Position numbers and translations under genes: made by a program
Notes under the pieces: generated by a model
Databases searched by the model: none
Seen by the model: the letters and a program-made list of their open reading frames with translations, nothing else
Told to the model about the DNA's origin: nothing
In this document: piece by piece, positions 58,376 to 64,000 of the stretch
How the letters are laid out: each line of letters begins with the position of its first letter
Numbering within the stretch: position 1 is the stretch's first letter
Source: Gaiellasilicea sp963730405
Lineage (GTDB): Bacteria; Actinomycetota; Thermoleophilia; Gaiellales; Gaiellaceae
Direction: 5' to 3'
Assembly: GCA_963730405.1 (NCBI GenBank)
Contig: CAVSRW010000001.1
Location: 62,001 to 126,000 of the forward strand
DNA length: 64,000 nucleotides

Positions 58376-59788
58376 ATGTCCGTTCTGATCAAAGGTGGCC
58401 GCGTCATCACCGCGGCGGACGACTACGTCGCCGACATCTACATCGAGGACGAGCGGATCTCCCTGATCGGTGAGTCGCTCGATCTGGCGGCCGACACCGT
58501 GATCGACGCGTCCGGCAAGTACGTGCTGCCGGGCGCCGTCGACCCGCACACGCACCTCGACATGCCGTTCGGCGGCACGACGACGATCGACGACGTCGAG
58601 TCGGGCCAGCGCGCAGCGGCGCGGGGCGGCACGACCACGCACGTCGACTTCTGCATCCAGGCTCCTGGAACATCGTTCGCCGACGCCCTCGCCGACTGGA
58701 AGTCGAAGGCCGAAGGCAGGCAGCTGATCGACATGGGCTACCACATCGCCGTCACCGACCTGAAGGACGGCGGCTCGCTCGAGGAGCTCGCGTCGCTGCC
58801 CGACCAGGGAATCACGTCCTACAAGCTCTTCATGGCCTACAAGGGCGCGCTGATGGTCGACGACGAGACGCTCTTCAAGACGATGGAGGTCGCGGCGGAA
58901 ACGGGCGCGCTCGTGATGGTGCACGCCGAGAACGGCGACGCGATCGACGTGCTCGTGAAGAAGGCGCTCGCGGAGGGCAAGACGGAGCCGAAGTACCACG
59001 CGCTGACGCGGCCGCCCGAGACCGAGGGCGAGGCGACGAACCGGGCGATCCAGCTCGCCCGCGTCGCCGGCTGCGCGCTCTACGTCGTCCACGTCTCCTG
59101 CAAGGAGGCGGTCGAGCCGATCGAGCTCGCGCGCGAGAAGGGCTGGGACGTCTGGGGCGAGACGTGCACGCAGTACTTCTTCATCGACTACACGCACCTC
59201 GAGCAGCCGAACTTCGAGGGCGCGAAGTACGTCTACACGCCGCCGCCGCGCGACAAGGCGAACCAGGACGTGCTCTGGAACGCCGTCCGCACCGACGTGC
59301 TGAGCGCGATCTCGACCGATCACTGCGCCTTCACCTGGGGCGAGCAGAAGGCCCTCGGGAGGGACGACTTCTCGAAGATCCCGAACGGTGGACCCGGCCT
59401 CGAGAACCGGCTCCACATGATCCACCACTTCGGTGTCCGCGAGGGTCGGATCGGGCTGAACCGGATGGTCGAGCTGCTCGCGACGAACCCGGCGAAGCTC
59501 TTCGGGCTCTACCCGAAGAAGGGAACGGTGGCGGTCGGCTCCGACGCCGACCTCGTGGTCTTCGACCCGGAGAAGGCACACACGATCACGGCCGCGAACC
59601 AGCAGTCGAAGACGGACTACAACCTCTACGAGGGCACCGACGTCGTCGGCGACATCGAGACCGTGATCCTGCGCGGAAACGTGATCGTCGAGGGCGGCGA
59701 GGTCGTCGCGAAGCCGGGGATCGGGCAGTTCGTGGCGAGGGCGCGGTTCGGCGAGCAGCTGCACGCCGACAGGGTCGAGGTCGCATAG
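58376..59788 (+). CDS. hydA: Dihydropyrimidinase/D-hydantoinase
   Basis: A 470-residue cyclic amidohydrolase. Zn ligands lie in GAVDPHTHLDMPFGGTTTID, the carboxylated Lys in TSYKLFMAYKGALMVDD, VMVHAENGDAIDVL and YVVHVSCKEAVE (His), and the Asp in ISTDHCAFTWGEQK. It opens dihydrouracil or hydantoin rings to N-carbamoyl amino acids, which the carbamoylase at 53319-54551 can process. It is the last gene of the importer operon. A GGAGAT-type SD lies 7 nt before the ATG. Confidence 0.93.
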   Translation: MSVLIKGGRVITAADDYVADIYIEDERISLIGESLDLAADTVIDASGKYVLPGAVDPHTHLDMPFGGTTTIDDVESGQRAAARGGTTTHVDFCIQAPGTSFADALADWKSKAEGRQLIDMGYHIAVTDLKDGGSLEELASLPDQGITSYKLFMAYKGALMVDDETLFKTMEVAAETGALVMVHAENGDAIDVLVKKALAEGKTEPKYHALTRPPETEGEATNRAIQLARVAGCALYVVHVSCKEAVEPIELAREKGWDVWGETCTQYFFIDYTHLEQPNFEGAKYVYTPPPRDKANQDVLWNAVRTDVLSAISTDHCAFTWGEQKALGRDDFSKIPNGGPGLENRLHMIHHFGVREGRIGLNRMVELLATNPAKLFGLYPKKGTVAVGSDADLVVFDPEKAHTITAANQQSKTDYNLYEGTDVVGDIETVILRGNVIVEGGEVVAKPGIGQFVARARFGEQLHADRVEVA

Positions 59789-59922
59789 ACGAAGCTCGCG
59801 TGGATCGCCAGCGCCGTGGCGGCGGGTTCACGCTGCTCGACCTGCACTACGCCGCCCAGCTCGCGGCGCGGCTGCTGGCCGAGGAGCTCGAGCGGGTCTC
59901 TGGCGCGTTCGGCCCTAGCTCT

Positions 59923-59956
59923 CGCCGCGGCCGGAGCGGAGGCCCCGGCCGCGGCG
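59923..59956. terminator. Strong hairpin between convergent genes
   Basis: CGCCGCGGCCGG (59923-59934) pairs perfectly with CCGGCCGCGGCG (59945-59956) across a 10-nt loop. It lies in the 192-nt gap between dihydropyrimidinase and the reverse gene at 59981. There is no T-run, so it may be an intrinsic-like or bidirectional terminator. The rest of the gap holds only a doubtful short frame (59801 onward). Confidence 0.5.
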
Positions 59957-59980
59957 TAGCGGATCGTGCGCGTCAGCCGA

Positions 59981-60511
59981 TCAGGAGCCGGCTCCGGGGC
60001 CGCAGTCGACCCGGGGGTTCCACGGATGCAGCATGCCGCTCGGGTTCGGCTTCCAGATCCAGGCGTGCAGCGCGTAGGACGCCGGGATGCCGTAGCGGTT
60101 GTCCGCGTTGATCACGTCGAACTCCTGGCCGAACAGCGACGGCTTGCCGCCGCCCTGCCAGTCCGCCTGGAAGACGAGGTACTCCAGCGCGACGAGCTTC
60201 ATCGTGCCGTCGCTCCGCCGCTCGTAGACGAGCAGCTCGGGATTCGCCGCGTCGATCTTCCCGCCGTCGAGCAGCAGGCTCGGGTTGAGCATGTGGATTC
60301 CCATCGCGCCCTCGCCCGCCTGTGCGATGCACGTGAGACCCGCCTTGTCGGCCACCGTGACCTCGTAGCCGGCCGCCTTCGCCTGCTCGAAGTCGTGGAA
60401 GCGGGCGGTCGAGGACTTGGCGCCGTCGAACGCGCTGCTGCCGATCGCCACGCCGGCCGCGGCCAGCACGGGAGCGACGGCGAGGACCAGCAGGATCAGT
60501 CGCTTGCGCAT
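59981..60511 (-). CDS. Secreted hypothetical protein
   Basis: A 176-residue protein with a signal peptide (RLILLVLAVAPVLAAAGVA). The mature part has STARFHDFEQAKAAGYEVTV, CIAQAGEGAMGIHMLNPSLL, ANPELLVYERRSDGTMKLVA, LEYLVFQADWQGGGKPSLFG and SYALHAWIWKPNPSGMLHPW. The GxMGxHxxNP...P..L.Y....G...LV..EY pattern is shared by a family of secreted actinobacterial proteins of unknown role. The His residues suggest metal binding. It follows the DUF4242 gene by 14 nt. Confidence 0.7.
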   Translation of the reverse strand: MRKRLILLVLAVAPVLAAAGVAIGSSAFDGAKSSTARFHDFEQAKAAGYEVTVADKAGLTCIAQAGEGAMGIHMLNPSLLLDGGKIDAANPELLVYERRSDGTMKLVALEYLVFQADWQGGGKPSLFGQEFDVINADNRYGIPASYALHAWIWKPNPSGMLHPWNPRVDCGPGAGS

Positions 60512-60525
60512 CTCTTTCTCCCCTC

Positions 60526-60819
60526 TCAGACGGTCGCAGGCTCGGGATCCGGCCTGACGACGACGGTGTCGGCGACGGCGATGATCTCGTCCACGGGCAG
60601 GTCGGCCGCGGTCGCGTGCGCCCGAACGGCCTCGGGACTCGACGCCTGGTAGATGCAGACGGTGCCGACGGTGCCGTCCTGCTCGGCCAACACGTAGCTG
60701 CGGATCCAGCGGACGTCGTCGGGCATCCGCTCGCCCTCGGCGGTCGACCGTGCCGCCGCCTCCTCCAGCTCCTGGCCGGTGCGCCAGCCGTTCCGGCGCA
60801 GAATCACGTACGTCTCCAT
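60526..60819 (-). CDS. DUF4242 (SCO4226-like, nickel-binding) small protein
   Basis: A 97-residue ferredoxin-like protein: METYVILRRNGWRTGQELEE, VRWIRSYVLAEQDGTVGTVC and IYQASSPEAVRAHATAADLP. It matches DUF4242, whose Streptomyces member SCO4226 binds nickel. The pattern RSYV...G..C.Y.A....A.R.HA..A..P is diagnostic. The role is unknown. The start is ATG 60819 after GAGGAGGA. It sits between the LuxR-type regulator and the secreted protein gene. Confidence 0.8.
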   Translation of the reverse strand: METYVILRRNGWRTGQELEEAAARSTAEGERMPDDVRWIRSYVLAEQDGTVGTVCIYQASSPEAVRAHATAADLPVDEIIAVADTVVVRPDPEPATV

Positions 60820-60912
60820 TCCTCCTCCTCCGCTCGCTTTCGCGCTGCACCCGACGCTATGGCGGAGGGGTCGCGGCGACATCGGCAGGACTGCCTATGT
60901 TGGGCGGGCGCC

Positions 60913-63396
60913 CTACCGGGTTTCGACGAGCCCGAGCTGAACGGCGACGGCGCTCGCCTCGGCCCGCGACCGGGCTTGCAGCTTGCGCAGGATCGCGGAG
61001 ACGTGGTGGTCGACGGTCCGCGTCGACAGGTACAGCTGCGAAGCGATCTCGGCGTTGCGGAAGCCCTGGGCGAGCAGGCCGAGCACGTCCAGCTCGCGGG
61101 GCGTGAGGCCGGCCGGGTTCTCGCGCGTGGCGGCACGCGGACCGCGAATGCCGAGTCGCCGGCGCAGCGCGTCTGCGGCCGGCCGCGCGCCGAGCGCGTC
61201 GAGCCCGGCGAGCGCCGCCTCGTCACCTGCGTCGGCGAGCGTCCGGGCCGCCTCGTACGGGCAGCCGCGCGCGCGCCAGGCATCAGCCGCGGCCGCCGTG
61301 TCCCCGTCGAGCTGCAGCCGGTAGGGATCGGCGATCCAATCCGGCGCGTCCTCGAGCGCTCCCGCCTTCCACTGCCAGTACGCCAGCTCCCCTGCGAACC
61401 AGAGGTGCCGCTTCTCGAGCGCGAGCGGGTAGACGGCGCGCGCCTCGACCGCCGTCCGGTCGGAATCGCCGATGAGCCAGGCCGCCTCGGCCCGAGCGGA
61501 GTGGATGTGCCCCAGCCGCTGCAGGTGCCCTCCCGGCCGGGCGATCTCGAGCGCCTCGTCCAGAGCGTCGAAGGCCCCGGGGTCGCCGCGCCGCGCGCGC
61601 ACGCGCCCGAGCGCGATCAGAGCGGACACCTGGCTGATCGGATCGTGCAACCCGCGGAGGACCGACCCGGCGAGCGCAGCGCCCTCGTCCCAGCGCCCCC
61701 GGTACACGTGGACGAGCGCGAGCCACGCCTGCGGGTAGACGGGCCAAAGCTCGTGCGCCTCGGCGAAGGCGATGCACTCACGCAGCCATGACTCGGCGTG
61801 CTCCAGCTCCATCATCTCGCCGAGCCCCGTCCCGAGCATGTTGAGGGCGGACATCCGGAAGACCTCGTGCGCCTCTTCGGCCGCGATCGCGAGACTGCGC
61901 TCGAGCTCCCGCACTCCCTCGTCGAACCTGCCGGCCATGATCAGCGACGTGCCGGCCATGTTGAGGCCGTACGCCTCGACTTCGCGGTCGCCGACGGCGA
62001 CCGCCGCCGCGACCGCCTTGCGCCCCCACGCGACGCCCTCGTCGTTGTCGCGGCTGAGCATGCGGGCGTAGGCCTGAACGGCGTACGCCCAGGCGAGCTC
62101 ACGGCCCGGCGGCAATGTCTCGAGAATCCGGATCGACTCCAGGCTCGCTTGCTCGGCCTCCTGGTTCCGGCCGAGTCGGGTCAAGGCGTTCGTCAGCCGC
62201 GACAACGTCTCCCCGACGCGCAGGCGGTCGTCGAGCTCGCGGTACAGCCCGAGCGCAGAGAGTCGCGCGTCCACCGACTCCTCGTAGAGCCCCGTCACCA
62301 ACGCCTCCTCGGCGTAGCTGTCGAAGAGGCGGGCGCGCTCCACGGGATCCAGACGGTCCGCGAATCTGAGCGCCCTCGCGTACTGCACGGCCGCCTCGCG
62401 ATGCGAGCTCACGGCCGCGGCCGCCGCACCCGCCGCCGGCGCCCAGCGGAGCACGGCCTCGGCGTCGCCGGCCTCTTCCGCGTGGTGCGCGAGCCGGGAG
62501 AGGTCGCCCCGGTCGACGAGCGCACGGAGCAGCGCTTCGTGCAGCGACCGCCGGCGATGGGGCGGCATGGAGCCCTCGATCGCGAGCCGAGCGAGCTCGT
62601 GCCGGAAGGCGACGCCGTCGCGGTCGGCATGGACGACGCCGGCGTGGAGCAGGGCGTCCAGGTGCTCGAGCTCGTCCGGCACGACCGCCTCGAGCAACCA
62701 GAGCTCCGCCCGGAGCGGCACGACCGCGATCGCCTCGAGCAGCCGCCGGGCCGGCTCCTCGAGCAGGGCGACCCGGGCGAGTACGGCATCACGCACGGTC
62801 TCGGGCAGCTCGCTGCCGCCGGCAGCGATGACCTCGGTGACGAAGAACGCATTTCCCTGCGTCAGCCGGTGGATCGCGTCGCCGTCCGCGTCGTGTGGCT
62901 CGGCCAGTGCGCGGACTGCCTCGACGGAGAGGCGCGGCACCGACAGCCGCGACACGCCCCGAGCCGAGGCGAGCTCCCCGAGAACGACGCGCAATGGGTG
63001 GTCGCCCGCCACTTCGTCGTCGCGGTACGTCGCGAGCACGAATGCATCCGTCCCGTCGATCCTGCGGCCGAGGACGCGCAGGACGTCGAGCGACGCGGCG
63101 TCCGCCCAGTGGACGTCCTCGAGCACGACGACCTCGTCGAGCGCGAGCGTGGCGGCTGCGACCGTGCGCGGATCGCCGGGCTCGAGGCCGAGGTCGAGGA
63201 ACGGGCCGAGCGGCGCCGGGGCGGCCAGGTTCTCGCAGGAGCCGCGCAGCACCCCGCCGACACGGTCGGAGAAGCCGCGGACCAGGGCGGTCTTCCCGAC
63301 ACCCGCCTCACCGCCGACGAACAGCAGACGGCCGCCTTCAGCGCGGGCCGACTCCAGTTCGGCGAGCAGTTCGTCTCGCTCGAGCAGCGCCGCCAT
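60913..63396 (-). CDS. Large ATP-binding LuxR-family regulator (LAL/MalT-like)
   Basis: An 827-residue regulator. The N-terminal AAA/STAND ATPase has Walker A FVGGEAGVGKTALVRGF and Walker B EVVVLEDVHWADAASLDVLR. A long TPR-like middle (residues ~330-720) contains helices such as LSRLTNALTRLGRNQEAEQA. The C-terminal HTH reads LTPRELDVLGLLAQGFRNAE then TVDHHVSAILRKLQARSRAE. Such LAL regulators switch on neighbouring genes in response to a ligand or partner. It starts at ATG 63396. The 93-nt spacer downstream leads to the DUF4242 and secreted-protein genes, likely targets. Confidence 0.93.
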   Translation of the reverse strand: MAALLERDELLAELESARAEGGRLLFVGGEAGVGKTALVRGFSDRVGGVLRGSCENLAAPAPLGPFLDLGLEPGDPRTVAAATLALDEVVVLEDVHWADAASLDVLRVLGRRIDGTDAFVLATYRDDEVAGDHPLRVVLGELASARGVSRLSVPRLSVEAVRALAEPHDADGDAIHRLTQGNAFFVTEVIAAGGSELPETVRDAVLARVALLEEPARRLLEAIAVVPLRAELWLLEAVVPDELEHLDALLHAGVVHADRDGVAFRHELARLAIEGSMPPHRRRSLHEALLRALVDRGDLSRLAHHAEEAGDAEAVLRWAPAAGAAAAAVSSHREAAVQYARALRFADRLDPVERARLFDSYAEEALVTGLYEESVDARLSALGLYRELDDRLRVGETLSRLTNALTRLGRNQEAEQASLESIRILETLPPGRELAWAYAVQAYARMLSRDNDEGVAWGRKAVAAAVAVGDREVEAYGLNMAGTSLIMAGRFDEGVRELERSLAIAAEEAHEVFRMSALNMLGTGLGEMMELEHAESWLRECIAFAEAHELWPVYPQAWLALVHVYRGRWDEGAALAGSVLRGLHDPISQVSALIALGRVRARRGDPGAFDALDEALEIARPGGHLQRLGHIHSARAEAAWLIGDSDRTAVEARAVYPLALEKRHLWFAGELAYWQWKAGALEDAPDWIADPYRLQLDGDTAAAADAWRARGCPYEAARTLADAGDEAALAGLDALGARPAADALRRRLGIRGPRAATRENPAGLTPRELDVLGLLAQGFRNAEIASQLYLSTRTVDHHVSAILRKLQARSRAEASAVAVQLGLVETR

Positions 63397-63458
63397 CGGA
63401 CGGATCCTGCGCGGTCGACCTCCGCCTTTCAAGCGCCCGCCGACTAGGGTTCGCCGCC

Positions 63459-64000
63459 GTGCCGCGCCGCATCCAGCTCTCCCCGGCCGACGAGCCCGCG
63501 ATCGCGGCCGCCTTCGCCGACCTGCGGCGGAGCCTGGACGTCCCGCACGACTTCCCCGCGGACGTCCTTGCCGACGCGGAACGTGCCGTCGCGTCGCCAC
63601 GCCTACCCGAGGCGGACGAGACGGCGATCCCATTCGTCACGATCGACCCGCCCGACTCGCAGGACCTCGACCAGGCGCTGCACCTGGAGCGGCGCGGCGA
63701 CGGCTTCCGCGTCCGCTACGCGATCGCCGACGTCGCCGCCTTCGTCACCCCGGGAGGGCCGATGGACGTCGAGGCGCACGCGCGAGGCCAGACGCTCTAC
63801 GCGCCCGACGTGGACGCGCTCCTTTACCCGCCCGCGATCTCGCACGGCGCGGCCAGCCTCCTTCCCGACGAGACGCGGCCGGCGGTGCTCTGGACGATCG
63901 ACCTCGATGCGGCCGGCGAGGCGGTCGAGGTCGACGTCGCGCGCGCGCTCGTCCGCAGCCGCCGCAAGCTCTCCTACGAGGACGTCCAGCAGGCGCTCGA
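63459..64000 (+). CDS. RNase II/R (RNB-domain) family ribonuclease, 3' truncated by window edge
   Basis: The first ~180 residues of an RNB exonuclease. The catalytic-domain start reads PFVTIDPPDSQDLDQALHLE (the metal-binding Asp cluster), followed by VRYAIADVAAFVTPGGPMDV, EAHARGQTLYAPD and PPAISHGAASLLPDETRPAV. The short N-terminal part (about 55 residues) lacks the cold-shock domains of E. coli RNase II/R, as in actinobacterial RNB proteins. The start is GTG 63459. The rest lies outside the window. It diverges from the LAL regulator. Confidence 0.88.
   Translation, partial: MPRRIQLSPADEPAIAAAFADLRRSLDVPHDFPADVLADAERAVASPRLPEADETAIPFVTIDPPDSQDLDQALHLERRGDGFRVRYAIADVAAFVTPGGPMDVEAHARGQTLYAPDVDALLYPPAISHGAASLLPDETRPAVLWTIDLDAAGEAVEVDVARALVRSRRKLSYEDVQQAL

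Noticed and set aside
59801..60000. Short frame containing TLLDLHYAAQLAARLLAEEL after dihydropyrimidinase
   Set aside because: The start region is Arg-rich, it runs through the strong hairpin at 59923-59956 and overlaps the convergent gene; no supporting homology recognised.

Overview
The window is 64 kb of very GC-rich, gene-dense bacterial DNA. It has many GTG starts, ATGA/GTGA stop-start overlaps and tRNA genes without an encoded CCA. An actinobacterial-type VLRF1 release factor, a probable F420-dependent LLM oxidoreductase and CIRCE-controlled groESL all point to an actinobacterium. A deep-branching Thermoleophilia/Gaiellales-like soil or aquatic organism is my best guess, by inference only. 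I see no phage, transposase or CRISPR array. The DNA reads as chromosomal core plus catabolic gene clusters.

Layout. 0-5 kb: the 3' end of mutS2, a VLRF1-type ribosome-rescue factor, an AidB-type acyl-CoA dehydrogenase, a previously split small gene that reads as a selenocysteine-containing SelW/Rdx protein (CPVU, in-frame TGA at 2499-2501), then a reverse-strand enoyl-CoA hydratase/GNAT operon. 5.5-12.9 kb: purine catabolism. A three-subunit xanthine dehydrogenase (reverse) diverges from 8-oxoguanine deaminase-like, HIU hydrolase, OHCU decarboxylase and PuuD urate oxidase genes (forward), with an imperfect inverted duplication between them. 13-23.3 kb: a gamma-glutamyltransferase, a membrane nucleotide cyclase, and an eight-gene reverse operon (MqnD-like, thiolase, ALDH, MFS, M20 hydrolase, cupin). 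23.3-28.4 kb: regulators, small proteins, tRNA-Arg, YgfZ, a sulfite-oxidase-like enzyme and a repeat-rich spacer. 28.4-34.2 kb: groEL/groES with CIRCE, NUDIX, ASCH, and a receiver/thioredoxin-reductase-like fusion overlapping a second membrane cyclase. 34-42 kb: a drug exporter, then a 2-oxoacid dehydrogenase E1alpha/E1beta/E2 operon continuing into lipB and lipA, so the complex and its lipoyl cofactor synthesis sit together. 42-49.5 kb: serine protease, fumarase, PEP-mutase/isocitrate-lyase family protein, tRNA-Phe, multicopper oxidase, arginase family. 49.5-59.8 kb: a pyrimidine/hydantoin module with an LLM oxidoreductase, a carbamoylase, an NMT1-type ABC importer and dihydropyrimidinase. 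60-64 kb: a large LuxR-type ATPase regulator with a DUF4242 gene, and the start of an RNase II/R family gene.

How the parts fit. Two nitrogen-salvage routes dominate: purines and oxidised guanine to urate and on towards allantoin, with urate oxidation probably wired to the respiratory chain through PuuD's cytochrome c domain, and pyrimidines or hydantoins via import, ring opening and decarbamoylation. Five conserved genes are exactly 3n+1 nt long with one obvious frame break each. I read these as base-insertion errors in the assembly rather than as real pseudogenes.
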